From REEB95 sp035934995 (GTDB lineage: Bacteria; Pseudomonadota; Alphaproteobacteria; ATCC43930; CGMCC-115725), in assembly GCA_035934995.1 (NCBI GenBank), contig DASYXI010000005.1, positions 1-38,532 of the forward strand: a stretch of 38,532 nt of DNA, given 5' to 3'. This document shows, piece by piece, positions 16,737 through 28,845 of this stretch. The notes below the pieces were generated by a model. That model did no database searches. It was given only the letters and a program-made list of their open reading frames with translations, and was not told where the DNA came from. Each line of letters begins with the position of its first letter. Within the stretch, counting starts at the first letter, position 1. Made by a program: the position numbers and the translations under genes.

Positions 16737-17525
16737 TCAGCGGCTCGCGGCGGGCATCAGCCGGCGATAGACGTCGCTCAGGACCACCGCGCCGAGCGCG
16801 GCAATCAGGAAATCGGCCACCGTGCCGATCAGGCCGCGCAGGATGAACAAACCCATCGGCGCGGCGGTCGTGCCGCCGATGCCGAAGCCCGCGAACACCG
16901 CGCCCATGGCGATCTGAACGCCGAGCAGCAGCGGCGTCGTGGCGAAAAGCCAACACAACACGATGCGCCAGCCGTTGCCGCGGGTTGCGCACCAGGCGCC
17001 GCCGACGCTGACCGGCTGACTTGCGGCGGCGGCGGGATAAAGCAGCGACAGGCGCGCCATCGCCAGCAACAAAGCCGCGACGACCGCCAGGTCGAGCGCC
17101 ACGACGCCGATTTCAAAGCCGACGCCGCGGTCGCCGACGATCGAGCCGGTGAGCCAGATCGCCGCCAGCACGACACCGAGCGCGACATAAAGCGCGAACG
17201 TGTAGAGCAGGAAGCGGCTCCACGGCTTGAGCCACGGATGTTGGCTGGCACCGCCGAACAATTGCACTTGGTACCAGCGCACGCCGAAGGCGTTGAGACA
17301 CAAGGCGCCGGTGACGAGATTGAGAAAATCGGGCAGGGCGCGCAGCGCGGCATTATCGCCGCCGAAATCCGCCGGCAGCACCGCCGGCACGATCGACACG
17401 CCGAGCAGGATCAGCAACGGCAGCCAGCCAAGCTCGAGCACGTTGCCGAGCCGGCCGAAGACGACACGGTAGGCGCCAACCGTCACGTCCGGGACGGGCA
17501 CCTTCACGGTTGGGAGGTCGGTCAT
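16737..17525 (-). CDS. Polytopic membrane protein of unknown function (paralogue A)
   Basis: The 262-residue protein has about six hydrophobic helices and a short polar N-terminus. I do not recognise its function. The pattern AYRVVFGRLGNVLELGWLPLLIL, then RWYQVQLFGG, then ARLSLLYPAAAA followed by RGNGWRIVLCWL recurs in order in the gene at 30075-30905, so the two look like divergent members of one family. The ATG at 17525 has GAGGG upstream. An in-frame start ten codons earlier is less likely. It lies 38 bases after phoB on the same strand with no terminator seen, so it may be the last gene of the phosphate operon. Confidence 0.75.
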   Translation of the reverse strand: MTDLPTVKVPVPDVTVGAYRVVFGRLGNVLELGWLPLLILLGVSIVPAVLPADFGGDNAALRALPDFLNLVTGALCLNAFGVRWYQVQLFGGASQHPWLKPWSRFLLYTFALYVALGVVLAAIWLTGSIVGDRGVGFEIGVVALDLAVVAALLLAMARLSLLYPAAAASQPVSVGGAWCATRGNGWRIVLCWLFATTPLLLGVQIAMGAVFAGFGIGGTTAAPMGLFILRGLIGTVADFLIAALGAVVLSDVYRRLMPAASR

Positions 17526-17563
17526 CGGGAGGGCCCTCGGCAGCGCGGGGCCCAATCTATCGG

Positions 17564-18256
17564 CTAGCCAATGGCCTCGTCGAGGGCATAGCCGGCGGCG
17601 CGCACGGTGCGGATCACGTCGGTCCGGCCGCCGCCGTTGAGCGCCTTACGCAGCCGGCGGATATGGACGTCGACGGTGCGGAGCTCGACTTCGGCGTCGC
17701 GCCCCCAGACCGCGTCGAGCAATTGCTCGCGCGAGAACACCCGTCCCGGCCGTTCCATCAGGAACCGCAGCAGGCGGAACTCGGTCGGCCCGAGATGGAT
17801 CGGCTTGTTGTCGCGCGCGACCTTGTGCGCCGACAGGTCGAGCGACAGATCCGAAAACCGCAGCGTCTCGGCGTTCGACGCCGGCCGTGCCCGGCGGATC
17901 ACCGCCCGCAGCCGCGCGATCAGCTCGTTGGGGCTGAACGGCTTGACGACATAGTCGTCGGCGCCCGAATCGAGACCGCGCACGCGATCGCCTTCTTCGC
18001 CGCGCGCCGTCAGCATGATGACCGGCAGATCGCGCCACGCCGGCGTCCGCCGGATCTGGCGGCAGACTTCGATGCCGGAAACGCGCGGCAGCATCCAGTC
18101 GAGCAGCACGGCGTCGGGTTTCGCTTCCTTGAGCTGCAACAGGGCCTCTTCGCCGTCGTGCGCGGCGCTGACCGTGAAGCCTTCCTTCTCGAGGTTGTAG
18201 CGCAGCAACGTCAGCAGCGCCGTTTCGTCCTCGACGACCAGAACCGCGGGTCGCAT
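17564..18256 (-). CDS. phoB: Phosphate regulon response regulator PhoB
   Basis: The 230-residue regulator is phosphorylated by PhoR and activates the Pho regulon under phosphate limitation. The receiver domain has E9-D10 and phospho-acceptor D53 in LLDWMLP, and a lysine in YVVKPFSP. The OmpR-type winged helix includes GPTEFRLLRFLMERPGRVF and TVDVHIRRLRKAL. The WMLP signature and SREQLLDAVWG are typical of PhoB. Its ATG overlaps the phoU stop by one base (TAATG), so the genes are translationally linked. Confidence 0.95.
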   Translation of the reverse strand: MRPAVLVVEDETALLTLLRYNLEKEGFTVSAAHDGEEALLQLKEAKPDAVLLDWMLPRVSGIEVCRQIRRTPAWRDLPVIMLTARGEEGDRVRGLDSGADDYVVKPFSPNELIARLRAVIRRARPASNAETLRFSDLSLDLSAHKVARDNKPIHLGPTEFRLLRFLMERPGRVFSREQLLDAVWGRDAEVELRTVDVHIRRLRKALNGGGRTDVIRTVRAAGYALDEAIG

Positions 18257-18996
18257 TAGTCCTGATCCTCTTCGATGTCTTCGACGTCGGCGTTGGGCGC
18301 CAGCGCCAAGCTGGTGCGGTCGCGCTTCGGCCGGACCTGCGCCAACGGCGTGCCGTGCACCAGGAAGTAGAGCGTTTCGGCGATGTTGGTGGCGTGATCG
18401 CCGATCCGTTCGAGGTTCTTGGCCATGAACAACAGATGGGTGCAGGCGGTGATGTTGCGCGGATCTTCGATCATGTAGGTGAGAAGCTCGCGGAACAGGC
18501 TGGTGTAGAGATCGTCCATCTCCTCGTCGCGCAGCCACACCGCCAACGCCTTTTCGGCGTCGCGTTCGACGAAGGCGTCGAGTACGTCCTTGATCATGCC
18601 GCTGCCCAGCCGTCCCATGCGCGGGATGCCGGAAACCGGCTTCACGGCCGGCGTCTGGTTGAGCGCGATGGCGCGTTTCGCGACGTTGGCGGCGTAATCG
18701 GCGATGCGTTCGAGATCCGACGCGATCTTGAGGCCGGCGACGATCTGGCGCAGGTCGCGCGCCAGCGGCTGGCGCAACGCCAGCAGCCGCACGACCAGGC
18801 TCTCGACTTCGCGTTCGAGCTCGTCGACGCGCGCATCCGACTTGACCACCCGCGCCGCCAGCTCGCTGTCGCGCTTGGCCACCGCCTCGATTCCGGCCGC
18901 CAGCTGGCTTTCGGCCATGCCGCCCATCTCGGCGATGATGTTGTCGAGCCGCTGAAGTTCCTGGTCGTAGCTCTTGATGATGTGTTCGGAAACCAT
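18256..18996 (-). CDS. phoU: Phosphate signalling protein PhoU
   Basis: The 246-residue cytoplasmic protein links the Pst transporter to PhoR and keeps the Pho regulon off when phosphate is plentiful. It consists of two homologous three-helix repeats. Each carries the metal-binding E/DxxxD pattern: SDLERIADYAANVA in the first and KNLERIGDHATNIAE in the second. An acidic tail of about 30 residues, rich in D and E, follows the fold. The ATG at 18996 has AGGAG upstream and lies 14 bases after the pstB stop. Confidence 0.95.
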   Translation of the reverse strand: MVSEHIIKSYDQELQRLDNIIAEMGGMAESQLAAGIEAVAKRDSELAARVVKSDARVDELEREVESLVVRLLALRQPLARDLRQIVAGLKIASDLERIADYAANVAKRAIALNQTPAVKPVSGIPRMGRLGSGMIKDVLDAFVERDAEKALAVWLRDEEMDDLYTSLFRELLTYMIEDPRNITACTHLLFMAKNLERIGDHATNIAETLYFLVHGTPLAQVRPKRDRTSLALAPNADVEDIEEDQD

Positions 18997-19010
18997 GTCT
19001 CGTCCGCTCC

Positions 19011-19880
19011 TCAGCCGAAGCGCCCGGTGATGTAGTCTTCGGTCTGTCGCTCCTTCGGGTGCGTGAAGATCGTCTCGGTCGTGTCGAACTCGACCAGCTG
19101 TCCCAGATACATGAACGCCGTGTAGTCCGAGCTGCGGGCCGCCTGTTGCATATTGTGCGTGACGATCACGATGCAATAATCGGATTTGAGATCGGCGATC
19201 AGCTCTTCGATGCGCTGCGTGGAGATCGGATCGAGGGCGGACGCCGGCTCGTCCAACAACAGGATCTCGGGCTTCACCGCGATGGCGCGGGCGATGCACA
19301 GCCGCTGTTGCTGGCCGCCCGACAATGACAAGCCGCTTTCGCGCAGCTTGTCCTTGACCTCGTCCCACAACGCCGCGCGCTTGAGCGCTTCTTCGACGCG
19401 CTCGTCGAGCGCGCGCGCACCCGGCCGCTCGTAGAGCCGGATGCCGAAGGCCACGTTGTCGTAGATCGACATTGGAAACGGCGTCGGCTTTTGGAACACC
19501 ATGCCGATGCGCGCGCGCAGCAGGTTCAGGTCCTGGCGGGGATCGAGGATGTCCTGCCCGTCAACCAGCACTTCGCCGGTCGCGCGCTGATCGGGATAAA
19601 GCTCGTAGATGCGATTGAGCACCCGCAGCAGCGTCGACTTGCCGCAACCCGACGGGCCGATGAAGGCGGTGACGCGCTTGTCGTGCAGCGTCAGGTTGAT
19701 GCCTTTGAGCGCCTCGTAAGTCTTGTAATAGAAGCGCAGGTCCTTGATCTGAATCTTGGGCTGCGCCTGATCCTTGGCCTCGGCGGTCGGGGTCGCATTG
19801 GGCGTGTCCACGGCAGGCATTTGTATCAGATGGGGGCGCGGTCGGCTGGGGCTTTCGATGGGCTGGATTTCGTAGGTCAT
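19011..19880 (-). CDS. pstB: Phosphate ABC transporter ATP-binding protein PstB
   Basis: The 289-residue ATPase drives high-affinity phosphate import with PstA and PstC. It has Walker A GPSGCGKST (75-83, K81), the Q-loop near GMVFQKPTPFP, signature LSGGQQQRLCIARA, Walker B ILLLDEPASALD and the switch histidine in VTHNMQQ. An N-terminal extension of about 40 polar residues precedes the ABC fold, making it longer than the usual 250-260. An internal ATG at codon 21 could shorten it. The chosen ATG shares four bases (ATGA) with the pstA stop, which supports the long form. Confidence 0.95.
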   Translation of the reverse strand: MTYEIQPIESPSRPRPHLIQMPAVDTPNATPTAEAKDQAQPKIQIKDLRFYYKTYEALKGINLTLHDKRVTAFIGPSGCGKSTLLRVLNRIYELYPDQRATGEVLVDGQDILDPRQDLNLLRARIGMVFQKPTPFPMSIYDNVAFGIRLYERPGARALDERVEEALKRAALWDEVKDKLRESGLSLSGGQQQRLCIARAIAVKPEILLLDEPASALDPISTQRIEELIADLKSDYCIVIVTHNMQQAARSSDYTAFMYLGQLVEFDTTETIFTHPKERQTEDYITGRFG

Positions 19881-20722
19881 TTGCCGAAGCTGCTCCAGTT
19901 GGCGACCATCCGCGCGACGATGTTCAGTGCGAGGATCACGAGGGTGATGAGCAATGCGCCGCCCCAAGCCAAGAGCTGCCAATCCGCATAGGGACTGAGC
20001 GCGAACTGGAAGATGACCACGGGCAGATTGGCCATCGGCGCATTCATGTTGGCGCTCCAGAAATTGTTGCCGAAGGCGGTGAACAGCAAGGGTGCCGACT
20101 CGCCCGCGATCCGCGCGACCGCCAGCATCACGCCGGTCAGCATGCCCTGCATCGCGGCGCGATAGACCACCATGACGATGACTTTCCATTGCGGCGCGCC
20201 CAATGCCACCGCCGCCTCGCGCAGGCCTCCGGGCACCAGCGTCAGCATGTTCTCCGTGGTGCGGACGACCACCGGCACGAAGATGATGGCGAGCGCGGCC
20301 GCACCGGCCCAAGCCGAGAAATGGCCCATACGGACGACCATCACGCCGTAAACGAACAGGCCGATGACGATCGACGGCGCCGACAAGAGGATGTCGTTGA
20401 TGAAACGCACCGCCTGGGCCAGGTGTGAGCCGCGGGCGAATTCGGCGAGGTACGTGCCCGTCAGGACGCCGATCGGCACGCCGACCGCCGTTCCCACCAG
20501 GGTCATCATGAAGCTGCCGTAGAAGGCATTGAGCAGGCCGCCGACATTGCCCGGTGCGGGCGTGTTCTTCGTGAAGAAATCGACGGAAAAGGCCGGCAGG
20601 CCGTGACGCAGAAGCGACCACAGGATGAGGAACAACACCAGCAGGCCGGTCGCGGTCGCCAGCAACGACAGCGACATGATGGTGAAGTTGGCCGCACGGC
20701 GGCGCGCGTAAATACTGATCAC
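19877..20722 (-). CDS. pstA: Phosphate ABC transporter permease PstA
   Basis: The 281-residue inner-membrane permease pairs with PstC to form the phosphate channel. Six hydrophobic segments are visible, starting with TIMSLSLLATATGLLVLFLI. The cytoplasmic coupling loop includes LREAAVALGAPQWKVI, the EAA motif that docks on PstB. The conserved YGSFMMTLVGTAVGVPIG and SAPSIVIGLFVYG segments are typical of PstA. The GTG start at 20722 gives the 4-base GTGA overlap with the pstC stop, so I prefer it over an in-frame start nine codons upstream. Confidence 0.93.
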   Translation of the reverse strand: MISIYARRRAANFTIMSLSLLATATGLLVLFLILWSLLRHGLPAFSVDFFTKNTPAPGNVGGLLNAFYGSFMMTLVGTAVGVPIGVLTGTYLAEFARGSHLAQAVRFINDILLSAPSIVIGLFVYGVMVVRMGHFSAWAGAAALAIIFVPVVVRTTENMLTLVPGGLREAAVALGAPQWKVIVMVVYRAAMQGMLTGVMLAVARIAGESAPLLFTAFGNNFWSANMNAPMANLPVVIFQFALSPYADWQLLAWGGALLITLVILALNIVARMVANWSSFGK

Positions 20723-21711
20723 GCGGCCTCCTTTGCCGACAAACGCCACAGCATGAAGTTGGCGATCGCCAGGACGATCAAGGTGATGACGAAGAGGATG
20801 AGTCCGAGGGCGATCAGCGACGAGGTGTAGGTGTCGCTGACCGCCTCGGTGAATTCGTTGGCGAGCGTCGCCGAGATCGTCGTGCCCGGCGCCAGCAGCG
20901 ACGCCCGGATGTGGTGGGCGTTACCGATGACGAAGGTCACCGCCATGGTCTCGCCCAGCGCGCGGCCGAGGCCCAGCATCACGCCGCCAACGATGCCGAC
21001 GCGCGAATGCGGAATGACGATGGCCCGTACCACCTCGGCGGTGGTCGCGCCCATGCCGTAGGCGCTTTCGCGCAGCATCGCCGGCACGGTCATGAAGACG
21101 TCGCGGATCACGGCGGCGATGAACGGCAGCACCATCACCGCGAGGATCATGCCGGCCGTCAACATGCCCAGGCCATAGGGCGGGCCCTGGAAAAGCGCGC
21201 CGACGATCGGAATGTCGCCGATTGTGTCGATCAGGAACGGTTGCAGCGTCGTTTGCAACACGGGTGCAACCACGAGCAGACCCCAGACGCCGTAGATGAT
21301 GCTGGGGATCGCCGCCAGCAGCTCGATCAGCATGCCGAGCGGCCGGCGCAGCACGGGCGGGCAGAGCTCGGTCAGGAAGATGGCGATGCCGAAGGCCACC
21401 GGCACCGCCAGCAGCATGGCGATCAGCGCGCTCAGGACCGTGCCGTAGATCGCCGGTAACGCGCCAAAATTGTCTTTGACGGGATTCCAGGCGTCGCTGA
21501 CCAGGAAGCCGAAGAAACCGAATTTGCGGAAGGCGGGCATCGAGCCCGCCGCCAGCGATAGGATCACCCCGGCGAGCAACACCAGGACGCCGATGGCGAA
21601 CGCCTGGGTCAGGCCACGGAAAACCGTGTCGCCCAGGCGTTGGCGCCGCATGGCGTGGGGCGCGAGCCCTGCAGCGGCAACTGCCGGCGGGCCGTGCAAA
21701 CGAGCCTCCAC
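20719..21711 (-). CDS. pstC: Phosphate ABC transporter permease PstC
   Basis: The 330-residue permease has six membrane helices. The conserved segment ELLAAIPSIIYGVWGL marks PstC, and the EAA coupling loop includes LRESAYGMGATTAEVVRAIV. The partner loop GRALGETMAVTFVIGN is also typical. The GTG at 21711 has GGGGAA upstream; an ATG at 21651 (MRRQRLGD) is an alternative start 20 codons on. The phosphate-binding protein gene pstS, which often precedes pstC, is absent and must lie elsewhere. A Pho-box-like site lies just upstream. Confidence 0.93.
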   Translation of the reverse strand: MEARLHGPPAVAAAGLAPHAMRRQRLGDTVFRGLTQAFAIGVLVLLAGVILSLAAGSMPAFRKFGFFGFLVSDAWNPVKDNFGALPAIYGTVLSALIAMLLAVPVAFGIAIFLTELCPPVLRRPLGMLIELLAAIPSIIYGVWGLLVVAPVLQTTLQPFLIDTIGDIPIVGALFQGPPYGLGMLTAGMILAVMVLPFIAAVIRDVFMTVPAMLRESAYGMGATTAEVVRAIVIPHSRVGIVGGVMLGLGRALGETMAVTFVIGNAHHIRASLLAPGTTISATLANEFTEAVSDTYTSSLIALGLILFVITLIVLAIANFMLWRLSAKEAA

Positions 21712-21741
21712 GCTGTTCCCCGTATTCCCAATTCTCTCCGT

Positions 21742-21781
21742 GCGACAGGGTTACGCGCCTTCCATTGCGCTTTTATGACAG
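21742..21781 (-). promoter_or_regulatory. Possible Pho box upstream of pstC
   Basis: On the minus strand, CTGTCATAAAAGCGCAAT (21781-21764) has a perfect first PhoB half-site and the AT-rich spacer of the consensus CTGTCATAWAWCTGTCAY, but its second half is poor. A further CTGTCGC starts 33 bases on, three 11-bp units away and so on the same helix face. The position, 30-70 bases before pstC and after the phoR stop, suits PhoB autoregulation of the pst genes. Confidence 0.5.
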
Positions 21782-21806
21782 TCGCCGGGAATTGCTGGGG
21801 ATCGAT

Positions 21807-23210
21807 TTAAGCCACTGTTCCGGCTGGTATTTTTTGATTGGTCGCAACCGGCAGATACACCGTGAAAACCGAGCCCTGGCCAAGCTCGCTGTCGATCTCG
21901 AAAGCGCCGCGGTGGTGGCTGACAATGTGCTTAACGATGGCGAGACCGAGGCCGGTTCCGCCCAGCGCCCGCGACCGTGCCGCATCCACCCGATAGAAAC
22001 GCTCGGTCAGCCGTGGAATGTGCTCGTGCGCGATGCCGGCGCCATGGTCGCGCACGGCGACCGCGACCCCGCCGCGGTCGCCGGGCCGCGCGCCGCTCAA
22101 CGCCCGGGTCGAGGGCCGCGCCACGATTTCGATGGTCGTACCCTGATCGCCGTATTTGAGCGCGTTGTCGAACAGGTTCTGGAACACCTGCACCAGCTCG
22201 TCGGGGTCGCCGGCGACCGGCGGCAGATCCGACGCAATGTCGAAGACGAACCGCATGCTGCGTGCCTTGGCGCGCGGTTCCAGCGGGTCGGCCGCCTGGC
22301 GCAACGTGTTTTCGATGCGCACCGCCTCGGTCGGCGCCTGGTGCTCGTTCATCTCGATGCGCGACAGCGACAGCAGGTCCTCGACCAGCCGCGTCATCCG
22401 CGCGCCTTGTTCGGCCATGATTCCGAGAAAGCGGTCGCGCGCCGCCGTATCCTCGCGCGCCGGGCCGCGCAGCGTTTCGATGAAGCCGACGAGCGTGGCC
22501 AGGGGCGTGCGCAGCTCATGGCTGGCGTTGGCGACGAAGTCGGCGCGCAAGCGTTCGGCACGCTTTAGTTCCGTTAGATCGTGCAGCACCAAGACCGCGG
22601 CGGCGCCTTCGGCCTCGGGTATCAGTCGCGCCACCACCGCCCGCAAATGTCGCTCGACCGGGCTGGTCAGCTCGAATTCGACGGTGCGCGCCGTCTCGCT
22701 CTTCAGGACCTGGTCGGTCGCCGCCAGCACCGCCGGATGGCGCAGCGCGCCGGCGAGGTCGCGGCCCTCGGTGTGTTCGCCGAAGAGCGTCGTCGCCGCC
22801 GTATTGGCCCGCACCACGCGACGGTTGGCATCAAGCAGCAGCAGGGGCTCGGGCAAGGTCGCGAGCACGGAGCGCGCCGATTCCAGCGCGCCGTCGCGGG
22901 CGCGGATCTCGGCGCGCACGCTGCGGGCCCAGCGGCCGAGCGCCAGCCACAGGTCCCGCACCGACGGGCTCAAGCTGCGGACTTCCGGCGCGGGTTCGTT
23001 CGCTGCCATGCGGTCGAGCGCGCCGCGTACGCCGGCCACGCCGCCGACCAGTGGCGCGAGAAGTAACGTGATGCCGACGTAAACCGCCGCGGCCGCGATC
23101 AGCGCCGGTCCCGGCGCCAACCATCCGCCAAGCGCGAGGATGGCGAGCACGACGAACGGCGGCAGCGCCGTCACGAGGCCGCCCAACAGCACCCGCGCCG
23201 GCGTATTCAT
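21807..23210 (-). CDS. phoR: Phosphate regulon sensor histidine kinase PhoR
   Basis: The 467-residue sensor phosphorylates PhoB when the Pst-PhoU complex signals low phosphate. Two N-terminal membrane helices (about 8-30 and 34-56) enclose almost no periplasmic loop, as usual for PhoR, which does not bind phosphate itself. A PAS domain (about 110-215, ATLPEPLLLLDANRRVVRAN) precedes the HisKA domain with H231 in NASHELRTPL. The ATPase has NLFDNALKYG, DHGAGI and GGTGLGLAIVKHIV. It is separated from pstC by 95 bases that contain the Pho-box-like site, and is divergent from mutS. Confidence 0.94.
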   Translation of the reverse strand: MNTPARVLLGGLVTALPPFVVLAILALGGWLAPGPALIAAAAVYVGITLLLAPLVGGVAGVRGALDRMAANEPAPEVRSLSPSVRDLWLALGRWARSVRAEIRARDGALESARSVLATLPEPLLLLDANRRVVRANTAATTLFGEHTEGRDLAGALRHPAVLAATDQVLKSETARTVEFELTSPVERHLRAVVARLIPEAEGAAAVLVLHDLTELKRAERLRADFVANASHELRTPLATLVGFIETLRGPAREDTAARDRFLGIMAEQGARMTRLVEDLLSLSRIEMNEHQAPTEAVRIENTLRQAADPLEPRAKARSMRFVFDIASDLPPVAGDPDELVQVFQNLFDNALKYGDQGTTIEIVARPSTRALSGARPGDRGGVAVAVRDHGAGIAHEHIPRLTERFYRVDAARSRALGGTGLGLAIVKHIVSHHRGAFEIDSELGQGSVFTVYLPVATNQKIPAGTVA

Positions 23211-23338
23211 CGTCCCGCTCCGAGTCGGATCGCCCGCATGGTGGCTAGTGTAGCCTCTCTCCGGTGCCAGCGGCAGTTGTCTGCGGCCACGGCGCCCCGC
23301 CGGTTTGCCGCGCGCGGTCCAGGTGCTAGCTTGCGCGC

Positions 23339-26032
<2,694 letters not shown>

Positions 26033-26085
26033 ATTTCCGGGCCGTCCGGGGCGACAGAACGGCGCCGTCCGTGTAAACTGACGTC

Positions 26086-28839
26086 ATGCACGCCATCAAC
26101 CGGCCGCGCGCGGTGGTCGATCGCCGCAGCCTGCTGGCGCGGCTCGACGAACTCGCCGAAAACGGCACGCCGAACCAGCCGCAACTGGTTGCCTTCCTCA
26201 AGGAGGCGCTGGCCGCCGGCCGCGCCGAGATTCGTCAACGCTTCGACGCCGACGGTTCGGGCACCGACGCGGCGCACGCGCTCTGCTTCCTGATGGATCA
26301 GCTGATCCGCGTGCTCTACGACTTCACCGTCGGCCATGTCTATCCGGCCGCGAACCCGACCGAAGGCGAACGCATGGCGCTGGTCGCGGTCGGTGGCTAC
26401 GGCCGCGGCGAGCTCGCGCCCTTTTCCGATGTCGATCTCCTGTTCCTGCTGCCCTACAAGGCGACGCCGCATACCGAGCAGGTCGTCGAGTACATGCTTT
26501 ATGTGCTCTGGGACCTGGGATTGAAGGTCGGCCAGTCGACGCGCTCGATCAACGAAACCATCGCCCAGGCCAAGGCCGATCTCACGATCCGCACCGCAAT
26601 TCTCGAAGCACGCTACATCTGGGGTGAGCAGGCGATCTTCGACAAAATGAAAGCGGCGTTCGACGCCGAGATCGTCAAGGGCAACGCCGCGCCATACGTC
26701 AAGGACAAGCTCGCCGAGCGCAACGAGCGCCACCAGCGGCTCGGCGATTCACGCTATCTGGTCGAGCCCAACGTCAAGGAGGGCAAGGGCGGCCTGCGCG
26801 ATCTGCACACGCTGTTTTGGATCGCCAAGTTCGCCTACCGCGTCGACGACGTGTCGAAGCTCGTCGAGCTCAAGGTGTTCTCCGACGACGAAGCGGCGCG
26901 CTTCGCCCGGGCGCAGAATTTCCTGTGGACGGTGCGCGTCCACCTGCATTTCCTCGCCGGCCGCGCCGAAGACCGGCTGACCTTCGAGCATCAGGCCGAG
27001 ATCGGCCGCCTCATGGGTTATACCGATCACGCCGGCACGCGCGGCGTCGAGCGTTTCATGAAGCACTATTTCCTCGTCGCCAAGGACGTCGGCGATCTGA
27101 CGCGCATCATTTGCGCCGTGCTTGAATCCGAGCACAAGGCGCGGCCGTTGCTGGCGTGGCGGCCGTGGGGCGGCGCCAAGACGCTCGACGGCTTCGTCGT
27201 CGAAGGCGGCCGCGTCGACGTCGACGGCGAGGACGCGTTCCGCCGCGATCGGGTTGATCTGTTGCGCCTCTTTCATGTCGCCGAGGAACACGAGCTCGAC
27301 ATCCATCCGCACGCCCTGCGGCTGATCACGCACAATCTGCGGCTGATCGACAACAATTTGCGCGCCGATCCGGAAGCCAACCGGCTGTTCATGGAGATTT
27401 TGACGTCGCGCAAGGATCCCGAGGTCGCGCTGCGTCGTCTCAACGAGGCCGGCGTCTTCGGCCGTTTCGTGCCGGATTTCGGCCGTGTCGTGGCGCAAAT
27501 GCAGTACGACATGTATCACATCTACACCGTCGACGAGCACACCATCTTCGCCATCGGCATCCTGGCGAAAATCGAGAAGGGCCTGCTGGCGGACGAGTTG
27601 CCGCTCTCGACCTCGCTGATGCCGACGATCGACGCCGGCTCGCGCCGCGCGCTGTATCTCGCGGTGCTGTGCCACGACATCGCCAAGGGCCGCGGCGGCG
27701 ACCATTCGGTTTTGGGCGAGGAGGTGGCGCAAAAGCTCGGTCCGCGGCTGGGTTTGTCGGCCGAGGAAACCGAAACCGTCGCCTGGCTGGTGCGCTGGCA
27801 TCTGCTGATGAGCGCGACCGCCTTCAAGCTCGACGTCGACGATCCGAAGACGATCTCGGATTTCGTCGAGCGCGTGCAGTCGCCCGAGCGGCTCAAACTG
27901 TTGCTGGTGCTGACGACGGTCGATATCCGCGCCGTCGGACCCAAGGTGTGGAACGGCTGGAAAGCGACGTTGCTGCGCGAACTTTATAGCCGCGCCGCGG
28001 AGCTGATGGCCGGCGGGCTCGTCGACGAGGCGCGCGGTCAACGCATCGCCGCGGCGCAGGCGGCGGTCAAGCAGCTGCTCGGCGACTTCACGCCCGAGGA
28101 AATCGACAGCTTCATCGCCAAGGGCTATCCGTTCTATTGGCTGTCGTTCGAGCCGGAAACCATGGCACGGCACGCGCGCCTCATCCGCGTTGCCGAGCGC
28201 GACAACAAGCTGCTCACGATCGAAACGCGGGTCGATCCCGGCCGGGCGGTCACCGAGGTCACGCTCTACACCGCCGACCACGCCGGCCTGTTCTCGCGCA
28301 TCGCCGGCGCCCTGGCCATCGCCGGCGCCAACATCGTCGATGCCAAGATTCTCACCATGCAGAACGGCATGGCGCTCGACACCTTCACGGTGCAGGACCA
28401 AGCCGGCGGCGCCTTCGACCAGCCGGAGCGCCTCGCGCGGCTGTCGGCCACGCTCGAAGGCGTGCTGTCGGGCGCGATCAAGGCGCATGTGGAACTCGCG
28501 CGGCCGCAGCCGATCCCGGCGCGCACGCGCACGCTGGCGGTGCCGCCGCGCGTCATCGTCAACAACAATGCAAGCCGTACCCACACCGTCATCGAAGTGA
28601 ACGGCCGCGATCGACCGGGTCTGTTGTTCCAGGTGACGCGCGCGCTAACGGCGCTCAACCTGCAGATCTCAAGCGCCAAGATCTCGACCTACGGCGAAAA
28701 GGTGGTCGACGTCTTCTACGTGAAGGATCTGTTCGGCCACAAGATCGAGGACGAAACGCGGCTCAAGAACATCCGCGAAGGCCTACTCGGCGCGCTCGTC
28801 GAGGAGCCGGCGCAGAACCCGACGGTCGCCGCCGAATAG
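26086..28839 (+). CDS. glnD: [Protein-PII] uridylyltransferase / uridylyl-removing enzyme GlnD
   Basis: The 917-residue enzyme senses glutamine and sets the uridylylation of PII (GlnB/GlnK), which in turn controls AmtB, NtrBC and glutamine synthetase. Its order is standard: nucleotidyltransferase domain with GGYGRGELAPFSDVD (D115, D117), a helical GlnD-specific domain, the HD hydrolase domain with H530-D531 in HDIAKGRGGDHS, and two C-terminal ACT domains (about 720-800 and 830-905) that bind glutamine. No ribosome site is obvious. It converges on the MFS gene with a gap of six bases. Its presence in the same window as amtB fits nitrogen control, though the genes are 23 kb apart. Confidence 0.96.
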   Translation: MHAINRPRAVVDRRSLLARLDELAENGTPNQPQLVAFLKEALAAGRAEIRQRFDADGSGTDAAHALCFLMDQLIRVLYDFTVGHVYPAANPTEGERMALVAVGGYGRGELAPFSDVDLLFLLPYKATPHTEQVVEYMLYVLWDLGLKVGQSTRSINETIAQAKADLTIRTAILEARYIWGEQAIFDKMKAAFDAEIVKGNAAPYVKDKLAERNERHQRLGDSRYLVEPNVKEGKGGLRDLHTLFWIAKFAYRVDDVSKLVELKVFSDDEAARFARAQNFLWTVRVHLHFLAGRAEDRLTFEHQAEIGRLMGYTDHAGTRGVERFMKHYFLVAKDVGDLTRIICAVLESEHKARPLLAWRPWGGAKTLDGFVVEGGRVDVDGEDAFRRDRVDLLRLFHVAEEHELDIHPHALRLITHNLRLIDNNLRADPEANRLFMEILTSRKDPEVALRRLNEAGVFGRFVPDFGRVVAQMQYDMYHIYTVDEHTIFAIGILAKIEKGLLADELPLSTSLMPTIDAGSRRALYLAVLCHDIAKGRGGDHSVLGEEVAQKLGPRLGLSAEETETVAWLVRWHLLMSATAFKLDVDDPKTISDFVERVQSPERLKLLLVLTTVDIRAVGPKVWNGWKATLLRELYSRAAELMAGGLVDEARGQRIAAAQAAVKQLLGDFTPEEIDSFIAKGYPFYWLSFEPETMARHARLIRVAERDNKLLTIETRVDPGRAVTEVTLYTADHAGLFSRIAGALAIAGANIVDAKILTMQNGMALDTFTVQDQAGGAFDQPERLARLSATLEGVLSGAIKAHVELARPQPIPARTRTLAVPPRVIVNNNASRTHTVIEVNGRDRPGLLFQVTRALTALNLQISSAKISTYGEKVVDVFYVKDLFGHKIEDETRLKNIREGLLGALVEEPAQNPTVAAE

Positions 28840-28845
28840 CGCAGC

